Assembly: GCF_946222835.1 (NCBI RefSeq)
Contig: NZ_CAMIHD010000001.1
Coordinates: 186,001 to 250,000 of the forward strand
Direction of reading: 5' to 3'
DNA: 64,000 bases
Origin: an uncultured Corynebacterium sp.
GTDB lineage: Bacteria > Actinomycetota > Actinomycetes > Mycobacteriales > Mycobacteriaceae
Shown: in pieces, positions 34,838 through 42,701 of the stretch
Position numbering within the stretch: the first letter of the stretch is position 1
Layout of the letters: each line of letters starts with the position of its first letter
Notes under the pieces: generated by a model
Told to the model about the DNA's origin: nothing
What the model saw: only the letters and a program-made list of their open reading frames with translations
Databases searched by the model: none
Program-made: the position numbers and the translations under genes

Positions 34838-35755
34838 ATGACCGGCTTTGCACTTGGCCCCATGCCCGGTACTTCCATGGCGGAGGCGGCAGACGTCATA
34901 ATCAGTGAGACCTCACTCCCTGCTATCCCGCAACTTCCAGATAGGGGACTCGGCTCCGATGCGGTAGGGCGCACGGCCAGCATGCTCGAAGCCATCAATA
35001 TCGATTGTGGTCCGCGGTCGTGGCGCATGACTACGCGTCCGCAGCTTTTGACGCGGCGTACTTGGGATCGCTTGGAGCGCGATCTCGATGAGGTTCAGGA
35101 GGCCTGGGGCGAGGCGGTTTCCCACATTAAGGTGCAGGCCTTGGGCCCTTGGTCTTTGGCGGCGAGCATTGAGCTCTCCGATGGCCACCGCGTCTTGACA
35201 GACTCCAGCGCTTTCGCAGAGCTTTCCGACGCCCTCTTGCACGGCCTCCACGCCCATGCCCACGAAGTGGCAAGCCGTTTCCACGGCGAGGTGCATATAC
35301 AACTCGATGAGCCGCTACTGGCGGATGTCATTGCTGGGCGGATTCCCGGGACTACTGATTTTGATTCGATACCAGCAGTCCCGAAGGAAGTTGTCCTAGA
35401 AAGCCTTTTAGCGTTTGAAGCCGACTATGTGCATGCTGCGCCTATCTGGGCGGTAGCGCGCGCAGCGAAGACTTTTTTGGTTGATTCGCGCTTTCGCCAA
35501 AAGCTTTCCACCCCAGAGCACTACGACGGATTGGGTGAACACCTCAGTGCGGGCCATCGCATCGGCCTGAGCATTCCCGGTATGGATGCGAGGGAGGAAG
35601 CAATTGCCCTAGCTTCCCACCTTGATCGCATTGGCATGCCGCGCGAGCTATTGGTCGATAGCTTCGATGTTTTCCCCAGTGCGGCTTCCGCTAGATCGCT
35701 TCGGTCTGTCACTGAGACCGCCGCCATCCTCACTCGAGACGCCGGCGACCTTTAA
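34838..35755 (+). CDS. MetE-like (cobalamin-independent methionine synthase fold) protein lacking zinc ligands
   Basis: A 305-residue protein resembling the C-terminal barrel of MetE and the mycobacterial Rv3015c group that sits near mnmA/ligA. Features are GPMPGTSMAEAADVI at the start, VKVQALGPWSLA-type strand near 90, VHIQLDEPLLADVIAG near 150, and LLVDSFDVFP near the end. The His-x-Cys and C-terminal Cys of true MetE are absent, so methionine synthesis is unlikely. It begins right after the mnmA stop (TAGATG), suggesting a shared message. Its stop overlaps the convergent ATPase gene through TTAA. Confidence 0.72.
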   Translation: MTGFALGPMPGTSMAEAADVIISETSLPAIPQLPDRGLGSDAVGRTASMLEAINIDCGPRSWRMTTRPQLLTRRTWDRLERDLDEVQEAWGEAVSHIKVQALGPWSLAASIELSDGHRVLTDSSAFAELSDALLHGLHAHAHEVASRFHGEVHIQLDEPLLADVIAGRIPGTTDFDSIPAVPKEVVLESLLAFEADYVHAAPIWAVARAAKTFLVDSRFRQKLSTPEHYDGLGEHLSAGHRIGLSIPGMDAREEAIALASHLDRIGMPRELLVDSFDVFPSAASARSLRSVTETAAILTRDAGDL

Positions 35756-36873
35756 TCGACACGCCCGCGGCTATCCGTGGTAGTGAAGTATTCGCCCATA
35801 TAAGGGATGACGTAGCGCAGCTTGCCGTGTGCGGTGGGTTCGATCAGGTCGGCGTCGATAAGCCGCTGGCGAGTGGCGGACAAGGATCGCACGGTGCGGT
35901 CCATATGCCCTGCGATGTCGGCGATGGTGGCGATGCCATCCACTTCGACTGCGGCCATTGTCTCTAAAAACTCCCGCTGCGCCGGTGGCAAGGTCAACGT
36001 TGCAGGCTGGTGCACCTGCGCGCCCATAATTGAAATTGCATCCGGAGCTATTGAAGCGATCGTCTCCTGTGAAATGCCACTTTCTTGGTTCCGACGACTG
36101 CGCTCCCATGCCAGTGAGCCAACCAATTGCACGAGGTACGGGTAGCCGCGGGTGAGCGTCGCGGCATGCCTAATCGCCTCGGGGCTAAACTCCAACCCCG
36201 AACCCGACGCCGTGTGCTCTAGGGCCTGCTGCGTATTGGCCGGAGAAAGCGGCCCTAAGACGAACTTCTGGGCCCGGCGCAGAAACGTCACCCCGGGCAG
36301 ATCCAATAGGTGGTTGACTCCTTGGGGTAGGCCGGCGGCTACCAAAGCGATATCAATTTCATCGCGCACTAGGTCTTGGTACGCCACGGCGATGGTGGTG
36401 AGTTCATCGACATCGGCGTCTTGCACCTCATCGATGGTAAGCAGGATACCGGTGCCCTTTAGCTCAGTGGAAAGCTCGCGCAGGCGAGTATTTAGCGTGG
36501 GGGTGAAGCGATCTTCTCTTTGATGGTCGAAGCCGATTGATCCCACGCCGCCGATACCGATGCGGCTGACCTTCTTTTTATCGCTGGGGGAGAGCTGTTC
36601 AAGCAGCCTGGGGATGGTGGTATTGACCAGTTCCTCCACCATGGTGGAGCGCCCAGAGGCGCGTAGCGTTACCCAACCGCGCGCTTCAGCAATGTCTTCC
36701 AACTCGTTAATGAGGACCGTCTTACCAATGCCCCTTGCGCCGCTAAGCACCATGGAACGGGAGGCGTTGCCAGCCGAGCCATCAAGTGCAGTGCGGAAGC
36801 TATCGAGCACGATACCGCGCCCGACCCAGAATAGGGGAGGAGCGCCAAATGTAGGGCGGAATGGGTTTTCCAT
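35752..36873 (-). CDS. Orphan AAA/STAND-like ATPase with C-terminal winged helix
   Basis: A 373-residue protein with an Orc1/Cdc6-like ATPase core. Walker A SGARGIGKTVLI is near residue 46, Walker B GILLTIDEVQDAD near 145, a sensor-like LVAAGLPQG near 178, and a lid segment TRGYPYLVQLVG near 240. The last 90 residues form a winged helix (AVEVDGIATIADIAGHMDRT and following). No conserved partner gene is beside it. It may be a DNA-linked switch, or part of a defence or regulatory module, but nothing in the sequence decides this. It has its own leaderless promoter. Confidence 0.72.
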   Translation of the reverse strand: MENPFRPTFGAPPLFWVGRGIVLDSFRTALDGSAGNASRSMVLSGARGIGKTVLINELEDIAEARGWVTLRASGRSTMVEELVNTTIPRLLEQLSPSDKKKVSRIGIGGVGSIGFDHQREDRFTPTLNTRLRELSTELKGTGILLTIDEVQDADVDELTTIAVAYQDLVRDEIDIALVAAGLPQGVNHLLDLPGVTFLRRAQKFVLGPLSPANTQQALEHTASGSGLEFSPEAIRHAATLTRGYPYLVQLVGSLAWERSRRNQESGISQETIASIAPDAISIMGAQVHQPATLTLPPAQREFLETMAAVEVDGIATIADIAGHMDRTVRSLSATRQRLIDADLIEPTAHGKLRYVIPYMGEYFTTTDSRGRVD

Positions 36874-36879
36874 ACGGCT

Positions 36880-36885
36880 AGTGTA
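36880..36885 (-). promoter_or_regulatory. -10 element of the AAA ATPase gene (leaderless)
   Basis: TACACT on the minus strand, 6 nt before the ATG at 36873 and 8 nt past the stop of the upstream membrane-protein gene. Confidence 0.6.
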
Positions 36886-36892
36886 ACCCTTG

Positions 36893-37204
36893 TTATCGGA
36901 GATTTGGGAGACTTTCAGTCATATTTGGAGATTTAGGAGAATTGGGAGACTTCTCTTTGTCGAGCGTGTAGATACGCCAGGCGACGCAACCTATATGAAG
37001 GGAGCAAGCGGTTACGAGAGCGTACCACCAGCCATAATTCAGGAATCTGTACCACGGCATTGCGTAACCAATAAATATCACGGTGATAACAGCAATTATT
37101 CCCGTTGCAACCAGCGAAATGGTGGAGTTTGGTTTCTTTAGAGCTTTCCAAGCGCTCCAGAGTTCGGAGGCAATAATGGCGGCGACGGCTATGGATAAAA
37201 GCAT
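36893..37204 (-). CDS. Small membrane protein of unknown function
   Basis: A 103-residue protein with three predicted hydrophobic segments (LSIAVAAIIASEL, STISLVATGIIAVITVIFIGY and the WWYALVTACSLHIGCVAW region), then a polar tail with the repeat SPNSPKSPN. The tail is encoded by near-repeated TCTCC/AAAT units (36893-36955), a possible replication-slippage tract. AAGGA lies before the ATG, 9 nt after the serine hydrolase stop, so it is the third gene of that unit. I do not recognise the family. Confidence 0.6.
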   Translation of the reverse strand: MLLSIAVAAIIASELWSAWKALKKPNSTISLVATGIIAVITVIFIGYAMPWYRFLNYGWWYALVTACSLHIGCVAWRIYTLDKEKSPNSPKSPNMTESLPNLR

Positions 37205-37213
37205 TGTGGTTCC

Positions 37214-38206
37214 TTAAACTTTGTCGAATAGCGCTTGGGCGAGATCTTCGGTTCCCGCCGGAGAATCATTATTAGCGAAGGCTGCGCGACCACTCCTCGG
37301 ATCAATGATGAGCATTGTCGAGTATCCGTAGGTGCCACCGTTGTGCCAGAAGGTGTGGTTATCTTCGTCCTCTTGCCAGCCAAAAGCGGTGTCGCCATTT
37401 TTGATAAACCACTCAGTGAAAGCTGCCATATCACTCGCAGTCGACCTAATGGCTCCAGCGGCAGCAAAGCAGCCGTCCATTTCCCAAGGCTCAGCCTTCC
37501 GGCCGGTGGAGGTTAGCCCACGTGGAGCACTATCGGGGACGGCCCCTGGTGTCATGAGATAAGTTTCCGTCATCCCAGCTGGCTTAAAGATTCTCTCGTG
37601 GAGCAGCTGTTCATAGGGCGTATCAGTGACCCTTTCCAAAAGGATTCCGAGCAGGGCGTATCCCAAGTTGGAATAGGTTTCTGTACCACGATTTTCAAGC
37701 TTTGCTTCGATCGCTGTATCTAAGATGTTTCGGTTGGTTTCTCCCGCGTAGGGGTTAGCGCCAGTGACGCTCCCGAATACGGAGGAGAAAAAGCTACCAT
37801 TCGCTAACCGCGGTAGCCCCGAGGTGTGCTCGAGCAGCTCTTGGACTGTTACATCGGAGACGGGGGTGTCGCCGACCTCGAGAACTTCGCCCACCGTGGT
37901 GTCGAGCCGAATCTTTCCCTCTTCTACTAGTTGGTGGGCAATTTCCCCCGTGAACATCTTGGTTACAGAGCCGATTTCCACCTCGGTGTGCTCATCGGCG
38001 CCGAGTCCGGCGAAGGTGGTCTTTCCCTGTACAAGTGTGAAGGCAGCGAGGTTGTGGAAGCCAGGCTCTGGGTGCTCCCGTAGGTATGTGGAGAGTTCTG
38101 AATCGCCGGTTGCGGTAGTAGCCATCGAAATTCGCTGGGGTCCCACGATGCGCAAGACGGCGGCCGATACCAAGGCCACAATGGTGGCGAGGGCTAATTT
38201 TCGCAT
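37214..38206 (-). CDS. Secreted serine hydrolase, beta-lactamase class C/penicillin-binding type
   Basis: A 330-residue exported protein. The N terminus has a hydrophobic signal or anchor (residues 1-28). The serine beta-lactamase-like fold shows the three motifs SVTK (Ser80 to Lys83), YSN near 174 and HNGG near 290. The HNGG in place of KTG is usual for DD-peptidase-like and esterase-like members, so beta-lactam hydrolysis should not be assumed. Its ATG overlaps the stop of the ArsR-like regulator (TAATG), which makes it a probable target of that regulator. Confidence 0.82.
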   Translation of the reverse strand: MRKLALATIVALVSAAVLRIVGPQRISMATTATGDSELSTYLREHPEPGFHNLAAFTLVQGKTTFAGLGADEHTEVEIGSVTKMFTGEIAHQLVEEGKIRLDTTVGEVLEVGDTPVSDVTVQELLEHTSGLPRLANGSFFSSVFGSVTGANPYAGETNRNILDTAIEAKLENRGTETYSNLGYALLGILLERVTDTPYEQLLHERIFKPAGMTETYLMTPGAVPDSAPRGLTSTGRKAEPWEMDGCFAAAGAIRSTASDMAAFTEWFIKNGDTAFGWQEDEDNHTFWHNGGTYGYSTMLIIDPRSGRAAFANNDSPAGTEDLAQALFDKV

Positions 38207-38703
38207 TAGTGGGCCTCGCTTGCAGTAATGATGGTCAGGAGGGGAACCACTCGGGCAGGTCGAATTGCGTATCTTCCGCCTGTCTTGGTGGTCCAGCCAG
38301 CACTGGTGAGGGCGCTGAGGTGGTGGTAGGCGGTACCGGTGGAAGTAACTAGTTCTTCTTCGACAAGTTCTGCGGCGGTAGCTGGTGCAGTTAGGAGACG
38401 GCGCAGGATGTCGCCACGAACGGGGTGGGCTAGTGCGGCGAGGCGGTCGAGGTTCTCGGACCAGTCGCCATGTGTCACTGCTTCAGCCGGTCGCTGCCAT
38501 TGGTAAGCATAAGAGCTCTGACCGATAATGAGGTTGCCGCCAAAAATAACGGATCCCTCGGGGAGTTCTGGAGAAGGCTCGAGGGCGTCCGCGAGCCACA
38601 TCGTGGACTCGCCTGTGGAAGCTACTGCTGGGGTTGTTGTGGGGCTTTCGAGCTTGGCGACGCGCTCTTCGAGGGCCAAGACTCTCGATTCCAAAGATTC
38701 CAT
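38206..38703 (-). CDS. ArsR-like winged-helix regulator with N-terminal coiled coil
   Basis: A 165-residue DNA-binding protein. Residues 3-20 form a short heptad coiled coil (LESRVLALEERVAKLE). A middle segment (about 35-75) may sense a ligand. The winged helix covers about 85-150, with ALAHPVRGDILRRLL and the recognition helix region TSTGTAYHHLSALTSAG typical of ArsR/HTH_20 repressors. There are no metal-binding cysteines, so the signal is unknown. It is first in a three-gene unit with the serine hydrolase and the small membrane protein, and a perfect inverted repeat overlaps its start codon. Confidence 0.78.
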   Translation of the reverse strand: MESLESRVLALEERVAKLESPTTTPAVASTGESTMWLADALEPSPELPEGSVIFGGNLIIGQSSYAYQWQRPAEAVTHGDWSENLDRLAALAHPVRGDILRRLLTAPATAAELVEEELVTSTGTAYHHLSALTSAGWTTKTGGRYAIRPARVVPLLTIITASEAH

Positions 38704-38733
38704 AGTTCTAGAATTCCAAAAAGCTAGAACTAT
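38702..38733. promoter_or_regulatory. Perfect inverted repeat at the start of the ArsR-like gene (likely operator)
   Basis: ATAGTTCTAG (38702-38711) and CTAGAACTAT (38724-38733) match over 10 bp. Their centres are 22 bp apart, two helical turns. The inner arm covers the start codon, so bound protein would block transcription or initiation. Autoregulation is inferred. Confidence 0.6.
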
Positions 38734-38743
38734 CGCAACGGTT

Positions 38744-39415
38744 TTAGGAAATTAGGGGCCATGCAGTGGAGACATCCGAAGCATCGCGGCCCTTGCCCTC
38801 TAGGTATTTCTTAAATGCAGTCCGGTCCTCGTACCACTTGACCGCCTGGAATTCCATGAGCTCGTATTCATCCATCTGCGCCAAGTTGGGGTAGTGCTGT
38901 CGCACCTGCTTCCATGCCACGCGGGCGGCCGCCAGGGCGTCGGCAGTAGCTTCGTGGGCGTTGCCCAACTCGACGCCGTAGTGCTCGCACACGGCGCCAA
39001 GGGTGCGCTTGCCCTTGCGCCACTTATCACTGACGCGGTCGATTACATAGGGGTCATAGACCGGGCCCGTGACGGTAAAATCGCCGGTCAGGCTGCGCAA
39101 TACGGTGAGGTCAAATGCTGCGTTGTAGACAATGAGCGTCAGTCCATCCTCCCATGCGGCCTTGATTGCCTCGACCGTATCTTTCAAAACCTCCTCGTGT
39201 GGACGGCCCTCGGCGCGGGCCTTTTCGGTAGTGATGCCATGGACGTTGGTCGCTTCCTGCGGAATCTCGATTCCGGGATCGGCAAGGTGCTCCTCCTTTT
39301 GCACATTGCGGCCGTCAATGCGGACTAGGGCAGAGGTGACGATGCGGGCTTCTTTGGGATTGGCTGAGGTTGTCTCAAGGTCGAAGGCGAGCATGCGGGA
39401 GGCGTCGAAATTCAT
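38744..39415 (-). CDS. DnaQ-like 3'-5' exonuclease domain protein
   Basis: A 223-residue DEDDh exonuclease. Exo I is AFDLETTSA (Asp12, Glu14), Exo II is VYNAAFDLTVL near residue 107, and Exo III has His and Asp in NAHEATADALAAARV near 165. The protein is a free-standing epsilon-like enzyme, without polymerase or helicase domains, and may act in repair or RNA turnover. The start is the ATG at 39415 (TAAGGT ends 7 nt upstream); the longer frame to 39445 lacks support. It is divergent from ligA with only 54 bp between start codons. Confidence 0.85.
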   Translation of the reverse strand: MNFDASRMLAFDLETTSANPKEARIVTSALVRIDGRNVQKEEHLADPGIEIPQEATNVHGITTEKARAEGRPHEEVLKDTVEAIKAAWEDGLTLIVYNAAFDLTVLRSLTGDFTVTGPVYDPYVIDRVSDKWRKGKRTLGAVCEHYGVELGNAHEATADALAAARVAWKQVRQHYPNLAQMDEYELMEFQAVKWYEDRTAFKKYLEGKGRDASDVSTAWPLIS

Positions 39416-39469
39416 GATCCATACCTTAGTAGCTAGCCCCGACACGAGGGATAGCTACACTTGGGCAGC
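39416..39469. promoter_or_regulatory. 54-bp divergent promoter between the exonuclease gene and ligA
   Basis: Minus-strand -10 TAAGGT (39428-39423), 7 nt from the exonuclease ATG. Plus-strand -10 TACACT (39456-39461), 8 nt from the ligA GTG. The -10 boxes are 27 bp apart, so polymerases should compete for the space. Confidence 0.65.
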
Positions 39470-41530
39470 GTGACTAATCCAGTTGATCTGCACCGTGAAT
39501 GGAATGACCTTGCGCAGGAAGTGCGCCGGCACCGCAACCTGTACTACAACGGTGAGCCGGCTATTCCCGACGCCGACTTTGACGCCCTCTTCCAGCGCCT
39601 TCTGGCGCTCGAGGAAGAACATCCTGAGCTTGCCGTGCCTGATTCGCCTACCCAACAGGTAGGCGCCGCTCCGAGTGCCGGCGAAGATATCGAGCACCTT
39701 GAGCGCATGATGAGCTTGGACAATGTCTTTAGTGCCGGCGAGATGCAGGATTGGCTAGATAGGACCCCCGCGAAGACCTATCTCACTGAGTTGAAGATTG
39801 ATGGCTTGTCTATCGATCTGGTCTATCGCAATGGACGCCTGAGCACTGCCGCGACTCGTGGAGACGGCACGGTGGGTGAGGAGATCACTGCCAATGCACG
39901 CGTAATCGAGGATATTCCGCACGAGCTGACGGGGACTGATGATTACCCAGTTCCGGAGCTTATCGAGATCCGTGGCGAGGTATACATGCGCCCCGAGGAT
40001 TTTGAAGAGATCAATGAGGAGCGCGCGGCCGATGGAAAGGAAAAGTTTGCCAATCCGCGCAATGCCGCGGCAGGTGGACTGCGCATGAAGGATCCCGCCG
40101 AGGTGAAAAAGCGCCGCCTGAAAATGGTGTGTCACGGACTAGGCGCGCGCGAGGGATTTTCACCCACTTCCCAACATGATGCTTATAAGGCAATTGCGGC
40201 TTGGGGGCTGCCCGTTTCCCCATATACCAAGCAGGTTCACTCGGCCGAGCAGGTCCAAGACGAGGTGGCACATTGGGCAGAACACCGCCACGATGCCATT
40301 TTTGAGATGGATGGACTTGTCGTCAAGGTAGATGATTTGGGCTCGCAACGCGCACTGGGTGCGACTTCCCGCGCCCCGCGCTGGGCCATTGCCTATAAGT
40401 ATCCACCGGAAGAGGTGACTACAAAGCTCAAGGGCATTGAGGTGGGTGTTGGGCGTACCGGGCGAGTGACCCCGTTTGCCATCATGGAGCCGGTCTTTGT
40501 CTCCGGTTCCACAGTGTCCATGGCTACCTTGCATAATCAGTCAGAGGTAAAGCGCAAGGGCGTGCTTATCGGGGATACCGTCATCATTCGCAAGGCGGGC
40601 GAGATTATCCCGGAGGTGCTCGGACCAGTGCGCGAGCAGCGCGATGGTAGCGAGTATGAGTGGACATTTCCGGAGAACTGCCCGGCTTGCGGTACTAAAT
40701 TGGCTCCGCAAAAGGATGGTGACGCCGATTGGCGGTGCCCCAATACCCAATCGTGCCCTGCGCAGCTTTCGGCACGCCTAGAATATCTGGCCTCCCGTAA
40801 GGCGCTCGATATTGAGGCCTTGGGGGAAAAGGGGGCGATGGACCTTATTGACAATGGCATTCTCGTCGACGAATCAGAGCTTTTCGAGCTCACCGAGGAA
40901 AAGCTACTGGCCTCGGACGTCTACACGGCGAAGAAGGATACAAAAGACAAGCGCACCAAAAGAGAAGGAAATGTCAAGGTCAATACGGCCGGACAAAACT
41001 TGTTGAAGAATTTGGATGAGGTCAAAGGCCGTGACTTCTGGCGCGTCTTGGTCGCGCTGTCTATTCGCCACGTGGGGCCAATTGCCGCTCGGGCACTGGC
41101 CTCTCGCTATGGATCCATGGAAAAGCTACGCGCCGCCAAGACGGAGGAGCTGGCAGAAGTCGATGGCGTGGGCATGACCATCGCGCAATCTTTCCACGAT
41201 TGGTTCGAAGTGGACTGGCACCGCACTATCGTGGACAAATGGGCTGCCGCAGGGGTGGCTATGGAGGTAGCGTTGGAAGACCACAAGGAGCAGACTCTAG
41301 AGGGGCTGACCATCGTGGTGACCGGTAGCTTGGAGAACTTCACCCGTGATTCCGCGAAAGAAGCTATTGTTTCTCGCGGGGGAAAGGCTACCGGTTCGGT
41401 CTCGAAGAAGACCTCCTATCTCGTGGCTGGCGAAAACGCCGGTTCGAAGGAGGACAAGGCCCGTGAGCTGGAAATCCCGATTCTCAATGAAGCGCAGTTC
41501 CAGCAGCTCCTGGAAACTGGTGAGGCCTAA
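39470..41530 (+). CDS. ligA: NAD-dependent DNA ligase LigA
   Basis: Seals nicks in replication and repair using NAD. The 686-residue protein has domain Ia (YYNGEPAIPDADFD near residue 27), the adenylation lysine in ELKIDGLSIDL near 108, the OB fold, a four-cysteine zinc finger (CPACGT to CPNTQSCPAQ near 404-428), helix-hairpin-helix repeats, and a BRCT domain from about 600. The GTG at 39470 is chosen because TACACT ends 8 nt upstream and there is no ribosome-binding site; a TTG three codons earlier is the longer alternative. Confidence 0.96.
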   Translation: MTNPVDLHREWNDLAQEVRRHRNLYYNGEPAIPDADFDALFQRLLALEEEHPELAVPDSPTQQVGAAPSAGEDIEHLERMMSLDNVFSAGEMQDWLDRTPAKTYLTELKIDGLSIDLVYRNGRLSTAATRGDGTVGEEITANARVIEDIPHELTGTDDYPVPELIEIRGEVYMRPEDFEEINEERAADGKEKFANPRNAAAGGLRMKDPAEVKKRRLKMVCHGLGAREGFSPTSQHDAYKAIAAWGLPVSPYTKQVHSAEQVQDEVAHWAEHRHDAIFEMDGLVVKVDDLGSQRALGATSRAPRWAIAYKYPPEEVTTKLKGIEVGVGRTGRVTPFAIMEPVFVSGSTVSMATLHNQSEVKRKGVLIGDTVIIRKAGEIIPEVLGPVREQRDGSEYEWTFPENCPACGTKLAPQKDGDADWRCPNTQSCPAQLSARLEYLASRKALDIEALGEKGAMDLIDNGILVDESELFELTEEKLLASDVYTAKKDTKDKRTKREGNVKVNTAGQNLLKNLDEVKGRDFWRVLVALSIRHVGPIAARALASRYGSMEKLRAAKTEELAEVDGVGMTIAQSFHDWFEVDWHRTIVDKWAAAGVAMEVALEDHKEQTLEGLTIVVTGSLENFTRDSAKEAIVSRGGKATGSVSKKTSYLVAGENAGSKEDKARELEIPILNEAQFQQLLETGEA

Positions 41531-41540
41531 ATCGGTCCGG

Positions 41541-42200
41541 CTACTTGAGGAAGCTGCCTAAGATGGTGCCGATGTGACCTAGGTGCTCCACCTCGGAGGC
41601 TAGGTAGTCAGGGCCGCCGGTGCGGCCCATGGCTATAACTAGGCCGGTATCGCCGAGCGGGGCGGCGGCCAAGGCGGAATCGAGTAGCGACCAACTTTCC
41701 GGGATCCATTCATCACGCTCGGGGCTGAGCACGCGGGCGCTTTCCACCTCGATATCGTGAGGAACGGTGCCGTCATCTTCGGGGGCGGCATTGGAAGAAG
41801 CCACGCGGTGGATGGGCTCGTTATTGTCAATGACGATGCACCATGTGGAGGTCAGTGCCCTTGGGATCGCGGCTACTACCTCTTCCATAGCGGCAGTGAC
41901 ATTCGTGGCTTGGACAACGCGTGCAAGCAGCTCGATTTGCCCGCGGCGGTCTACGCGGCCGCTGAATGGGCGGATGGAGTCGACCTCCACGCCCTCGACA
42001 GAGGAGGCGGCGGTAATGAGGACATCGGCCATGGTGCCTTGCGGCAACTCAATGACAATGTCATCCATGACCGTTCCATCGGGAAAGTTTTCTACGATAT
42101 CGACCGATTGGATATTGCCGTCGACGAGTCCAAAGGCGTCGGCAAGCTGGCCCAAGCTGCCAGGAGCATCGGGGAGCAGTACGCGGATCAAAAAGGACAT
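41541..42200 (-). CDS. ACT-domain protein
   Basis: A 219-residue protein whose N terminus is an ACT domain (SFLIRVLLPDAPGSLGQLADAF, followed by GNIQSVDIVENF). A second, less clear regulatory-type region follows, ending near residue 140. ACT domains bind amino acids, and this conserved actinobacterial protein is found next to gatCA and ligA. No catalytic motif is visible, so it is probably a sensor or regulator. It converges on ligA, 10 nt apart, and is divergent from gatC. Confidence 0.75.
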   Translation of the reverse strand: MSFLIRVLLPDAPGSLGQLADAFGLVDGNIQSVDIVENFPDGTVMDDIVIELPQGTMADVLITAASSVEGVEVDSIRPFSGRVDRRGQIELLARVVQATNVTAAMEEVVAAIPRALTSTWCIVIDNNEPIHRVASSNAAPEDDGTVPHDIEVESARVLSPERDEWIPESWSLLDSALAAAPLGDTGLVIAMGRTGGPDYLASEVEHLGHIGTILGSFLK

Positions 42201-42404
42201 GGTCTTGCACGCTTTCGGTAGTTTGTAGTCCCAGGCATGATACGTGCGTCACAATGCGGGCTTCAAGCAACGCAAATTTGGGGTGACGCGGCAACCGTCG
42301 TGGTCGGTGCAGTACCATGGGTCGTTAGCAATTCACATAGTACATGCTGTCGGTGAATATTTTGCACCCGCGTGTCAATTATGCAGAAAAAGGATGGAGT
42401 TCGC

Positions 42405-42701
42405 GTGTCTGAGATTTCGCGTGATGAGGTAGCCCACCTCGCCAAGCTTTCCCGCCTGGCCCTGAGTGAGGAAGAGCTAGCCCAGTTCGCAACGCAGATT
42501 GATGAAATTGTTGATTCGGTTTCCGCGGTGGGAAACGTTGATACCGAGGGCGTGGAGCCGATGAGCCACCCGCACTCCGTCGACGCCCCGATGCGCGAGG
42601 ACGTTATTGTGCGCACCCTTACTGCAGAACAGGCCTTGGACCAAGCACCGGCCGTAGAAGAAGAGCGCTTCGTTGTGCCACAGATTCTGGGAGGAGAATA
42701 A
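42405..42701 (+). CDS. gatC: Glu-tRNA(Gln)/Asp-tRNA(Asn) amidotransferase subunit C
   Basis: Small subunit (98 residues) that holds GatA and GatB together in the amidotransferase that makes Gln-tRNA(Gln). The pattern SRDEVAHLAKLSRLALSEEE and the EPMSHPH segment near residue 55 are characteristic. The start is the GTG at 42405, with AAGGATGGAG upstream; the longer frame from 42372 is not needed. The gatA ATG follows its stop directly. Confidence 0.93.
   Translation: MSEISRDEVAHLAKLSRLALSEEELAQFATQIDEIVDSVSAVGNVDTEGVEPMSHPHSVDAPMREDVIVRTLTAEQALDQAPAVEEERFVVPQILGGE

Noticed and set aside
37214..38206. Calling the serine hydrolase a class C beta-lactamase
   Set aside because: The motifs SVTK, YSN and HNGG also fit DD-peptidases and esterases; resistance cannot be inferred.
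42372..42404. Longer N terminus for GatC
   Set aside because: The GTG at 42405 has a good ribosome-binding site and gives the normal family length; the extension has neither.
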